This document shows positions 1-8,735 of a stretch of DNA of 64,000 nucleotides, in pieces. The notes beneath the pieces are model-generated. The model saw nothing but the letters and a program-made list of their open reading frames with translations, was not told where the DNA came from and did no database searches. Within the stretch, counting starts at the first letter, position 1; each line of letters starts with the position of its first letter. The position numbers and the translations under genes were made by a program. This DNA comes from Streptococcus entericus DSM 14446 (lineage in GTDB: Bacteria; Bacillota; Bacilli; Lactobacillales; Streptococcaceae), in assembly GCF_000380025.1 (NCBI RefSeq), contig NZ_KB904155.1, forward strand, positions 208,151-272,150. The letters run 5' to 3'.

Positions 1-802
1 CTTGTCGTTGTTTTCTTATCATTGTAGATAAGGACAAAGCAATCGTACCCAAAACCAGTAAACTTTTGAACCAATAGCTACCCAACATACCGACGTCTAC
101 TCCTCTGCTCTGCCATTGTTCCAAGAGGCCGCTAAACCAGAGCGCAAGGGCTGGCAAGAGAAGGATGCGATACCTTGGCATCGGCCAGACTTTGTAGGCG
201 AGGATAGCAATGATGCCCAGTAAAACAACACTGTCCAGCGGACTCGGAATGGTTATGAGCAGACCTGAAGCAGGTAAATGCTCGGTCAAACGAGGGAGAA
301 GCATCCCAAACACCAGACCGTACCAAACTGTTTTCCTATGAGGATTGAACGGAGTTTTATAGAACTTTTTCTTCAGTTGGCGATAAACAAAGGCTAGACC
401 TGCCACCATAAGCCCAGCAGTTACGAGTTCCTTTACCATGTCCACTGTCAGTTGCCCTGTTTTGAAAAACGTCAAGAAAAGATTGACAGCCATAAAGACA
501 ACCGTAAATTCCAAGAGACGTCTCAAAGAGTTTTTAGGGCTATTAGCCAGCAAATCATCGGCCATGTCTTTGGGATGAGTGCCAAAGAACGCCTCAGCAG
601 TAAGCCCATCTTTTTCCGCCTCCTGCAAATCCCTCGCCATGGTATAAATCTGTTCATAGAGCTTTTCCTCATCATGGGTCAAAGCTGTGGAAGTCATGTA
701 CTGTTCCAGCTGGTCAAAATAAGCCCTGTTTTCAGGTCGCAATGCCTTGAGAATTTGATTGATCTATTGCTGATAGTGATAGATATTAGGTGTTTTCATC
801 AT
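1..802 (-). pseudogene. DUF1129-family membrane protein, broken by an early stop, runs off left edge
   Basis: Reading leftward from the ATG at 802 gives an open frame to the window edge, interrupted only by an in-frame TAG at 764-766 (codon 13, after two Gln codons). Beyond the stop the frame still codes a coherent protein: a soluble N-terminal part with EQYMTSTAL and FFGTHPKDMADDLL, then several hydrophobic segments, the usual plan of DUF1129 proteins. The start overlaps the end of the PadR gene by 17 nt, the classic PadR/membrane-partner pair, so the two are co-transcribed. A single C-to-T change in a Gln codon explains the stop. Restart at the ATG near 694 (MTSTAL) could still make a shortened protein; otherwise the gene is dead. 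Partial at its 3' end. Confidence 0.75.
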
Positions 803-1121
803 ATTTTCCTCCGTTAATTTGACTAACTTTTTCCACTAATTCCTTCCACTGCTGCCAAAAATCACTCAGGTAAACCCGACCGTCCTCCGTCAGCTGAAAA
901 TATTTACGGTCAGGTCCATCTGGCGAAGCCCTCATCACACCTGCTATCAAGCCTCTTTTTTCTAGCTTTTGCAGCAATGGATAAATCGTTCCGCCGATAA
1001 TAGTCGAAAACCCGTACTGTTTTAGGCGTTGAATGAGTTCATAGCCGTAAATTTCCTCCTGAGCAATGACCTCGAGCACACATCCTTCAAGCACTCCCTT
1101 AAGTAACTGTGTTTCTGCCAT
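786..1121 (-). CDS. PadR family transcriptional regulator
   Basis: 111 residues, the usual PadR length. It has a winged helix-turn-helix: YGYELIQRL near residues 25-33 and GTIYPLLQKLEKRGLI near residues 44-59, the recognition helix and wing of the family, followed by a short C-terminal dimerisation helix. A GAAAGGAG Shine-Dalgarno lies just upstream of the ATG. PadR proteins repress their own operon and respond to membrane stress, phenolics or drugs; the inducer cannot be told here. It is cotranscribed with the overlapping DUF1129 gene. A sigma-A promoter and a TATGT/ACATA inverted repeat at 1143-1155 sit upstream and would allow autorepression. Confidence 0.9.
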   Translation of the reverse strand: MAETQLLKGVLEGCVLEVIAQEEIYGYELIQRLKQYGFSTIIGGTIYPLLQKLEKRGLIAGVMRASPDGPDRKYFQLTEDGRVYLSDFWQQWKELVEKVSQINGGKYDENT

Positions 1122-1142
1122 CTTTACTCCTTTCTCATCTAG

Positions 1143-1200
1143 TATGTTTTACATATTAGGCGCCTACTGTTAGTATAGCATGTCTTATCTAGTTTGTAAA
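1143..1200 (-). promoter_or_regulatory. padR promoter and probable PadR operator
   Basis: On the minus strand, TTTACA (1195-1200) and TATACT (1172-1177) are separated by 17 nt. Downstream of the -10 is the palindrome TATGT-TTT-ACATA at 1143-1155. Its position over the start of the transcript fits autorepression by PadR (inference). Confidence 0.65.
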
Positions 1201-1219
1201 GCATAATAGTGCCTAAAAA

Positions 1220-1251
1220 TAAAAGATTTGAAGAATGTCTTCTCCAAACCT
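1220..1251 (-). terminator. Terminator of the first M26 protease gene
   Basis: A 12-bp stem with two G-U pairs (1224-1235 with 1240-1251) lies just downstream of the protease stop codon and is followed on the minus strand by a T-rich run. Confidence 0.6.
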
Positions 1252-1264
1252 TTCAACTATTCGC

Positions 1265-4200
1265 CTAGTTGTTGTAGATTGATGTTCTAAAGTCATCCGT
1301 CTGACGTAGGTAGGCGTTATAAATCAATCCTTTGAGCTGACGAACACGCGAGTTGCGATTATTGGCTGCAAAATTATTTCTCAAGTCATAATCAACAGCC
1401 TCATTCATTAGAGTCTGCAACCGATCAAAGGTTGTGATATTTTCTTGTTTACTCAAATAGGTGATTGTCACTGGTTTGAGACGCTCTTTTTGGGCAATAC
1501 GCTCTTGGAACATGGCCAACTTGAAGGCACTCCAATCTCCATATTGCCCCCCAAATACCGTTTCTAAAACCATCTTATCTGTCGGTAAGCCGACACCTTT
1601 AGCAGTCACTGAACCGGTCGCCTTGGCTTGTTCAGCCAACTGATTACTCGCAAACGGTAGTAAACCACCATCGTATCCCTTGGCTGCCAAAAGTTCATAA
1701 GCCAAACGGCGGAACATAAAGTCTCCAGATAGCCCCTTGTCATTAGCCAGAGCGGAGAATACTGGCGAGAACATGCCAACCTTGTAGTAACCATTGCGCT
1801 CCAGCACAAGCTCCGTTTCAGTCGTATAGGTCTCACGGCGAGTGATGACATTTTGCTTAATCAAGTCCTCCAACGTTTGAAGACTGCCTGCTTCAGCGTC
1901 TGTCAACGGTCGGAATTTATTCACCGCATAGGCTTGGCTAGCAGGCCCATCTGCAATATAGTTGTTCTCGACTTTAGCCCAAAATTTCTTCTTATCGGCC
2001 ACTGATTTTGGTAAAATAGCTGACGCTTCTGCATAATCCATCAAGTAAAGCACGTCAAAGCTGTTGTGCCAATAATCCTGAAGATCTTGTTGCGATCCAA
2101 AACGTTCCGGAGTCTTATTCTGGAAGCGAGAGATGCTGTTCTCCTGCGCGCTGTAGTCAAAAATCGAGTTAAACGTAAAGAAATTAGTTCCTACCCCCTG
2201 CTCCGCAGGCGCCTGCAGAAGCCCTTCAGGATAAAACTCTTTCAGAGCACCAGTTCGTGTACCATAGCCACCCATATGGAAAGCACCGTCCAAATTGTGA
2301 ATGGTTTCGTGAGTGGTGATGGATAAACCATAATCCTCCAACGCCTTAGCTACCAACATATAGCTAGCAAAATCGTCATAGGCAATCGCGCTTGACCCGA
2401 TATCATCAAATTCATGCCAGCCGCGTCGCTGTGCTACCCTGACTGGTATGTCTGGTAAAATCGGACCAAAGAAATCCTGAACCGCTTGGTTAACATCAAC
2501 AGAGCCCCAGCGATTAAGATAAACTTTCTTAGAGTTGCTATAAGCATCCCAAATCGGCAAGACACGCAGCAATTCGTCCCTTTTACCATTCGGATTAATT
2601 CGATACCAAGTGTCAAAATAAGTTCCCAAACGCTCTGAAGCTCTATCCACTTTTGCCTTCGTTTCAGCCAGTTTAGTCTCATAGACTTGAGGATTTGTGG
2701 CTTTTAGACCCATATCGAAGTAACGATCAAACATGCCATAAGTTAGAGTCGTCATGTTGGACATGAGGTAAATACCTTCCTGAGCAGTTAAGAGAGGTAG
2801 AAGACCGTTTTGCTCCACAGGGGTCTTAGTGATACGACTATAAACCGATACATCCGCGTCGGGATTTTCCTTAGATTTGGTTTCAACAATATAGGCCTTC
2901 GTCGTCGCTTTAAACCATTCATCATCCGTTTTATAAGTAGTAAACTTCTGACGCATGGTTGTCAAAAAATCAAACAGGCTAGCTTGACCAGTATGACCCG
3001 CAAAATCTTTGGCAAAAGTTATCAAGTTATTGTTCGGCCTCAGGTTTTCATAACCTTTCTTAGCAATGCCAATCAGCCATTCTGCGGTATCCACTTTCTG
3101 ACCAAAAAAGTCTTGATGATAAAGAATTAAGTTCTTAGCATTGAAGCCGCCAAAGTCTAAGTTATACCATCGGTTAACATAAGCCAAGCCCATCATCAGT
3201 TCTTCCTTATTATCGATGAGGTATTTAGCTAACTCCTGCTGGTTAGTTGTGACAATATTAGATGTTGCCAAAATCGCTGGTAAGATTGTTCCCAGTTGGC
3301 TCTTCACTTCATTGAAGGATTCTTTCAGATAAAGCCTATCCATCAGATTTTCAACGGTGTCGGCCCCATACACAGTACTAGATCCAGGAACCTTATTGAG
3401 TTTAGCTAGGAGACTTGGGGTGTAGTAGTCCAACTCTTCCAACGTTGATTGCACCTGTTGAGCGACTGAATCATTAACTCTAGACATCTGATTCGGTGTA
3501 TAAAGGAGGTCACTCCCCATAAGTTTGTACTCAGCAATTGCTGTATCTCGAAAATCTTCTTGGTAGCTGAGATCTAAGTACTCGATACTACCATCGATAT
3601 AGTGCACCAAGAGCTTATTGATTGCCGCTTTGTTGCTGATATAATCAGCTACAACCTGTTCTCCAACCATTGGTACAACAGCGATGATTTTAGTGGTCGC
3701 CAGCTTCCCAGTAGTCAGTTTATTACCCTGTTTAACGATAAATTCTTTGTTATAAAATGGCAAGAGCTTTTCAGTGTTTTCGTACTTGAGTCTATTAGCT
3801 TCCTGATAGCCTGCTACACGACTGTAGTCAACATCATAAGCATTGAGGCTCGGTCTAACTGTATCTTCCAAAGTCACCGTAATGCCCATGGCCTCAATCT
3901 TAGCCATCGCCTCCTCAACTGAAATAGTTGGTGTAGAAGTTGGACTAGCTACCGTTGCAGTTGCTCCATCAACTACCACTACACTGGTATCTGTTGCAGT
4001 TGTAGCATTTCCGGGTTTAGAAATGACTGCACGACCATTAATCACTTGAACTTGGCTGACCGCATCACGTAAGCGCGTATTAGCATTAGTTGAACCAATA
4101 AGTCCACCAACATTAGCTGTTGCGTTACCTTTGTTTACCACGGAACCACTGGCCGTTACATATCTGATGTGACCATTCGGCATATTAGCTGTTGATTCTG

Positions 4201-7200
4201 CCGCCCCCGCAATTGCTCCAACATGGTAAAATGTTGGGTTTTGAGCTGCATTGACGGTAATCACCGCTTTTACCTTAGCTTTATTGATGCTGCTAGCTTC
4301 CCTCAAATAACCAACGATTCCACCTGTGATGCTACCTTGAAACACGTGATTAGCTGTGACACTGCCATCAAAGGAAACGTTCTCAAAGTTGGTATTACGT
4401 GCCTCATAGACCAAACCACCAACGTTTCTATCACCAGTAATTTCACCTTGAACAGCAACATTGATAATGCTACTTTGACCTACTTTCCCTTCGGTCGTAT
4501 TGGCCAAAGCTGCAACTCTAACCTGATTACCTGTGATAGCAACCTCTTTCAAATCCAAGTCACGCACCACAAAGGCGTCCTTCAGTTTATTAAAGAGTGG
4601 AGCTCTCAAACCTGTAATTGCATGATTGGCTCCGAATAATTTCCCAGTGAAATCCCCAGGAACATAGCTCGTTGCACCACTCGTCAAAGTTACCTCATCT
4701 ACCAACAAGTCATCTCCCAACTCAAAGGTGCCTGCTGGATTAGCGGTCATAGCACTAATTAACTCCTTAAAGCTAGTATACTTGCCATCTGCTGAGGATT
4801 CTTGCTTGGCAACATAAAAGTGGTAATGTGGCTGATTGTCAGTTCCTCGACCGCTATATTCAATCAACTGTGGCGCTGTCGCAGTAAAGATGAAGACTGG
4901 CTTATTGCCAACAGTACCCTCTGATACTGCCGCAATGGACAGGTAAATATCCTTTTGCTGATTATCTACCACTTTGACATAATAGTTTGTCAATTCAACT
5001 GGTATTTGGCTAAGTTTTCTTACCTGACGGTAACTATTATCAGCCTGTTTTTCAAACAGAATCGCCTCATTAACATGTTTGATTTCAACCTTCTTATAGT
5101 CCAGCTCAAACTGGCGAATACTCAAGTCCTCTGTTTTAACCCCGTTACCGTCTTCCAAATCGTAGTTAAATTTGCCTTTGAGGGTGTAGGTAATGTTCCA
5201 ATCCAAATCAGACACATCAAACACATCCATAGTAGATAGGGTAAATTCTCTGACCAGTGTATCGCCATTATAAATCGAGATGGTCGCTCCCTTATAACTG
5301 TTTGTTGGGTCTTCTAGCGCATAGTTGAGGGTTATTTTCTTGTCCTCATCGAACTCAACCAACTCTTCCAAAATTAGATTTGGCTTGGTCTTGTTTTGGA
5401 TAACATTGATGGTGACAGGAACCAAGTCTGTCGACTGATCAGTATAAGTCACCAAAACGATCCCTGGAACATTCTGACCAACGGTCGATGTTGACGGCTC
5501 TGTCTGCCAAGTATAGCTAGCCACATTAGTCAAACCTGTCGCCTCGACACTAGCCTCAGCATTCGGGCGTTGACCAACAGAAACTGTTTGAACTACTGCT
5601 GCTGGCGTCGGATTCTGACGCTCAGCTTCTGTTCTCACTTTTGTCCCTCGCTTGACAACTGCTCTAATGGGTTGGGTTGTGATTGCCTCAGTCGGGGTAC
5701 CGACGACTTCCGATGTCTGAACCCCACGAACAGTTTTGTAAACGGTCGTGATGGTCTTCTCACCTGCAACAGCTGGGCTGACATCTTGGGTCTCGCCCTC
5801 ATAGAGGTCTGGGCTGTCTTGATAGTCAATCTCCATCGTCGTCACTGGAGCTGTCGTCACAACTGTTGTCGTACCTTCGATTGGTTTAGTGCCTACAGTG
5901 ATGACCTTATCAACTGGCACAGTGGTCACACGGCTACTGCTAGTGAGCGGTGCCCCCTCCTTTTGACCTCTCACCGTCGCAAAGGTTTCAGTAATGGTTA
6001 GAACACCATCAGCACCGTCTGCCTCGGCACGATAGTCTGTATACTGTTCAGGGTCCTCAACCATGCGCTCACCGTGAGCGATTGGCTCCGTACGCTCCTC
6101 GGTCACCTGACCTGCAATCGGCTTAGTTCCACGTTTAACAACTGCTTTAACCGGCTGAGTTGTGATTGCCTCAGTCGGGGTACCGACGACTTCTGATGTC
6201 TGAACTCCACGAACAGTTTTGTAAACGGTCGTGATGGTCTTCTCACCTGCAACAGCTGGGCTGACATCTTGGGTCTCGCCCTCGTAGAGGTCTGGGCTGT
6301 CTTGGTAGTCAATCTCCGTCGTCGTCACTGGAGCTGTCGTCACAACTGTTGTCGTACCTTCGATTGGCTTGATACCTCGCTTGACAACTGCTCTAACGGG
6401 CTGAGTCGTGATTACCTCAGTCGGGGTACCGACGACTTCCGATGTCTGAACTCCACGAACAGTCTTGTAAACGGTCGTGATGGTCTTCTCACCTGCAACA
6501 GCTGGGCTGACATCTTGGGTCTCGCCCTCGTAGAGGTCTGGGCTGTCTTGATAGTCAATCTCCGTCGTCGTCACTGGAGCTGTTGTCACAACTGTTGTCG
6601 TACCTTCGATTGGCTTAGTCCCTACGGTGATGACCTTGTCAACTGGCGCAGTCGTCACACGGCTGCTGCTAGTGAGCGGCGAGCCCTCTTTTTTATCTCT
6701 CACCGTCGCAAAGGTTTCGGTAATGGTCAGAATACCGTCAGCACCATCTGTCTCGGCACGATAGTCTGTGTACCGATTAGGGTCCTCAACCGTACGCTCA
6801 CCGTGAGCGATTGGCTCCGTCCGCTCCTCGGTCACCTGACCTGTAATCGGCTTAGTCCCTCGTTTAACAACCGCCTTAACCGGCTGAGTCGTGATTGCTT
6901 CAGTCGGACTGCCGACAATCTCATCCGTACGCTGCCCATCTAGGGTTTTATAGGTGGTCGAAACAATCTTTTCGCCCGAAATCGCTTCGCTAATTAGCTG
7001 GGTTTCGCCGACATACAGTTCATCACTGTCGATGTAGTCAACATCAGTAGACACGACTGCCACACGGCTCTCAACAACCTCGACACCCTCGACTGGCAGA
7101 GCTGGAGTGACTGGACTGGTCGGTGGTGCTGGTGGCATTGGCGTTGGAGTCGGAAGAACTGTCTCACGAGGTTTAGTTCCTCGCTTAACCTTGGCATTAA

Positions 7201-8584
7201 CAGGTGCGCTGACTAGGGTCTCGACTGGAGTGCCGACGACCTCATCCGTACGTTGTCCATCTAGAGTTTTATAGGTGGTCGAAACAATCTTTTCGCCCGA
7301 AATCGCTTCGCTAATTAGCTGGGTTTCGCCGACATACAGTTCATCACTGTCGATATAGTCAACATCAGTAGACACGACTGCCACACAGCTCTCAACAACC
7401 TCGACACCCTCGACTGGCGGAGCTGGAGTGGCTGGACTGGTCGGTGGTGCTGGTGACATTGGCGTTGGAGTCGGAAGAACTGTCTCACGAGGTTTAGTTC
7501 CTCGCTTGACTTTGGCATTAACAGGTGCGCTGACTAGGGTCTCGACTGGACTGCCGACAATTTCATCCGTACGCTGCCCATCTAGGGTTTTGTAGCTGGT
7601 CGAAATAAGCTTCTCACCTGAGACCGCCTCACTAATTAGCTGGGTTTCGCCAACATACAGTTCATCACTGTCGATATAATCAACATCAGTAGACACGACT
7701 GCCACACGGCTCTCAACCACCTCGACACCCTCGACTGGCGGAGCTGGAGTGGCTGGACTGGTCGGTGGTGCTGGTGGCATTGGCGTTGGAGTCGGAATTA
7801 CAGGAGAAGTCGTTGATTCATTCTGACTTAACTGTTCAGAATCTTTACCTGTTGCCTCCTCAGCCTGTGACAGGTCGTCTTTTTGACTTTGCTCAATAGA
7901 AGATTCGCCCTCTTCCTTTTTATCTACCGGCGAAGTTTTTTGAATTGGAGCTTTATCTGGTTCTAATTCTTCTTGAAAAATGTAATAAGCAAATCGCTGA
8001 TGGTCTACAAGCTCGGAAAGCTGTTTCGGTCTAGGCAAATGCTCCCCAAACGTCACCACATATTGCTCTGTCAGAAAGTGTTTCAAGGCAGTTTGTAAAG
8101 CCTCTGTATCCGTCACAGAAAGCACCGCCCCAGCTAAACCAGTAATAACGATGAGCTGAGCGACTAAGTGCTTATTTTGGCGTTTTACGGCAAGAATCAC
8201 CCCAACAATCCCTAAACTGCCTAAAAGTGTCAGCAAGGTCGTCGCTGTGTCCCCAGTGCTCGGCAGAGACAGCAGTCCAGTATCCCTCTTATAAACCAAG
8301 ACATACGACTGGTCATTGGTCGCGATTTCCTCTGTAAAATCTTTATCTGTACGTCTGAGTAGGTTTTGTTGCTCAGGCGTTAACTCATCATAGTTAACAT
8401 AAATATAATCAATGGTTACGGTTTTCTCTGACTGAACTTGTGCTGTTGTTTGCTCATTTGCAGCAACATAACCAGTCTGTACACCAGCTAATCCTCCAAA
8501 GATAGCGATGCCAACAACCGTTGACGCGACTGCAACCTTAAACTTTCTAATCGAAAAACGCAATTGTTTATCATTCCAGATCAT
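1265..8584 (-). CDS. M26 (IgA1 protease/ZmpB-like) zinc metalloprotease with G5 repeats
   Basis: 2439-residue surface protease. Residues 10-14 (FSIRK) start a YSIRK-type signal. LPSTG at 107-111 is followed by two hydrophobic segments (about 117-133 and 142-158), the N-terminal sorting arrangement typical of streptococcal IgA1/Zmp proteases. Then come Pro-rich linkers and eight G5-like modules (about 260-980), an Ig-like domain, a GLUG-like repeat region (GGLVYE, GGIVGY, GGLIGS; about 1330-1530) and the M26 catalytic domain. The active site is HETIH at 2092-2096 with the third zinc ligand probably E2116, the family spacing. Family members cleave IgA1, mucins or other host glycoproteins; the substrate here is unknown. 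The start has AGAGGA upstream. It is a paralogue of the protease at 10618-16281. Confidence 0.93.
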   Translation of the reverse strand: MIWNDKQLRFSIRKFKVAVASTVVGIAIFGGLAGVQTGYVAANEQTTAQVQSEKTVTIDYIYVNYDELTPEQQNLLRRTDKDFTEEIATNDQSYVLVYKRDTGLLSLPSTGDTATTLLTLLGSLGIVGVILAVKRQNKHLVAQLIVITGLAGAVLSVTDTEALQTALKHFLTEQYVVTFGEHLPRPKQLSELVDHQRFAYYIFQEELEPDKAPIQKTSPVDKKEEGESSIEQSQKDDLSQAEEATGKDSEQLSQNESTTSPVIPTPTPMPPAPPTSPATPAPPVEGVEVVESRVAVVSTDVDYIDSDELYVGETQLISEAVSGEKLISTSYKTLDGQRTDEIVGSPVETLVSAPVNAKVKRGTKPRETVLPTPTPMSPAPPTSPATPAPPVEGVEVVESCVAVVSTDVDYIDSDELYVGETQLISEAISGEKIVSTTYKTLDGQRTDEVVGTPVETLVSAPVNAKVKRGTKPRETVLPTPTPMPPAPPTSPVTPALPVEGVEVVESRVAVVSTDVDYIDSDELYVGETQLISEAISGEKIVSTTYKTLDGQRTDEIVGSPTEAITTQPVKAVVKRGTKPITGQVTEERTEPIAHGERTVEDPNRYTDYRAETDGADGILTITETFATVRDKKEGSPLTSSSRVTTAPVDKVITVGTKPIEGTTTVVTTAPVTTTEIDYQDSPDLYEGETQDVSPAVAGEKTITTVYKTVRGVQTSEVVGTPTEVITTQPVRAVVKRGIKPIEGTTTVVTTAPVTTTEIDYQDSPDLYEGETQDVSPAVAGEKTITTVYKTVRGVQTSEVVGTPTEAITTQPVKAVVKRGTKPIAGQVTEERTEPIAHGERMVEDPEQYTDYRAEADGADGVLTITETFATVRGQKEGAPLTSSSRVTTVPVDKVITVGTKPIEGTTTVVTTAPVTTMEIDYQDSPDLYEGETQDVSPAVAGEKTITTVYKTVRGVQTSEVVGTPTEAITTQPIRAVVKRGTKVRTEAERQNPTPAAVVQTVSVGQRPNAEASVEATGLTNVASYTWQTEPSTSTVGQNVPGIVLVTYTDQSTDLVPVTINVIQNKTKPNLILEELVEFDEDKKITLNYALEDPTNSYKGATISIYNGDTLVREFTLSTMDVFDVSDLDWNITYTLKGKFNYDLEDGNGVKTEDLSIRQFELDYKKVEIKHVNEAILFEKQADNSYRQVRKLSQIPVELTNYYVKVVDNQQKDIYLSIAAVSEGTVGNKPVFIFTATAPQLIEYSGRGTDNQPHYHFYVAKQESSADGKYTSFKELISAMTANPAGTFELGDDLLVDEVTLTSGATSYVPGDFTGKLFGANHAITGLRAPLFNKLKDAFVVRDLDLKEVAITGNQVRVAALANTTEGKVGQSSIINVAVQGEITGDRNVGGLVYEARNTNFENVSFDGSVTANHVFQGSITGGIVGYLREASSINKAKVKAVITVNAAQNPTFYHVGAIAGAAESTANMPNGHIRYVTASGSVVNKGNATANVGGLIGSTNANTRLRDAVSQVQVINGRAVISKPGNATTATDTSVVVVDGATATVASPTSTPTISVEEAMAKIEAMGITVTLEDTVRPSLNAYDVDYSRVAGYQEANRLKYENTEKLLPFYNKEFIVKQGNKLTTGKLATTKIIAVVPMVGEQVVADYISNKAAINKLLVHYIDGSIEYLDLSYQEDFRDTAIAEYKLMGSDLLYTPNQMSRVNDSVAQQVQSTLEELDYYTPSLLAKLNKVPGSSTVYGADTVENLMDRLYLKESFNEVKSQLGTILPAILATSNIVTTNQQELAKYLIDNKEELMMGLAYVNRWYNLDFGGFNAKNLILYHQDFFGQKVDTAEWLIGIAKKGYENLRPNNNLITFAKDFAGHTGQASLFDFLTTMRQKFTTYKTDDEWFKATTKAYIVETKSKENPDADVSVYSRITKTPVEQNGLLPLLTAQEGIYLMSNMTTLTYGMFDRYFDMGLKATNPQVYETKLAETKAKVDRASERLGTYFDTWYRINPNGKRDELLRVLPIWDAYSNSKKVYLNRWGSVDVNQAVQDFFGPILPDIPVRVAQRRGWHEFDDIGSSAIAYDDFASYMLVAKALEDYGLSITTHETIHNLDGAFHMGGYGTRTGALKEFYPEGLLQAPAEQGVGTNFFTFNSIFDYSAQENSISRFQNKTPERFGSQQDLQDYWHNSFDVLYLMDYAEASAILPKSVADKKKFWAKVENNYIADGPASQAYAVNKFRPLTDAEAGSLQTLEDLIKQNVITRRETYTTETELVLERNGYYKVGMFSPVFSALANDKGLSGDFMFRRLAYELLAAKGYDGGLLPFASNQLAEQAKATGSVTAKGVGLPTDKMVLETVFGGQYGDWSAFKLAMFQERIAQKERLKPVTITYLSKQENITTFDRLQTLMNEAVDYDLRNNFAANNRNSRVRQLKGLIYNAYLRQTDDFRTSIYNN
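5640..7800 (-). repeat. Eight G5-type modules in tandem inside the first M26 protease
   Basis: Modules end in (K/V)xGTKP or similar. Two flavours exist: one containing DYIDSDELYVGETQ or DYQDSPDLYEGETQ, and one with VTEERTEPIAHGER. Several neighbours are nearly identical at DNA level (for example about 6130-6360 against 6375-6600). The first three are separated by Pro-rich linkers such as PTPTPMPPAPP. This is a recombination-prone tract in which copy number could vary between strains (inference). Confidence 0.85.
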
Positions 8585-8619
8585 GGTATCATTCCTCTTA
8601 AGTATTGGTAAGCTTCGAC

Positions 8620-8630
8620 ATTATAGCATA
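8620..8630 (-). promoter_or_regulatory. Extended -10 promoter of the first M26 protease
   Basis: TATGCTATAAT on the minus strand, about 35 nt upstream of the ATG at 8584. No convincing -35 is present; the TG motif compensates. Confidence 0.6.
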
Positions 8631-8687
8631 AAACAGGGAACAAGCCTAACATAAGGTCTTTTCATTCGTTCTCATTTTAGCTAAGAG

Positions 8688-8716
8688 TTGTCAAATGCTC
8701 TGAAATACCGTACAAT
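8688..8716 (+). promoter_or_regulatory. Promoter of the M3 oligopeptidase gene
   Basis: TTGTCA (8688-8693), 17 nt, TACAAT (8711-8716). The start of transcription would be near 8723, just before the Shine-Dalgarno AAAAGGAG, so the leader is very short. Confidence 0.7.
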
Positions 8717-8735
8717 AAAAGAAAAGGAGTTTTTT

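Noticed and set aside
5570-6943. Long plus-strand frames opposite the G5 repeats
   Set aside because: Repetitive antisense frames rich in Cys, Trp, Arg and Asn, mirrors of the Thr/Val-rich G5 coding sequence.
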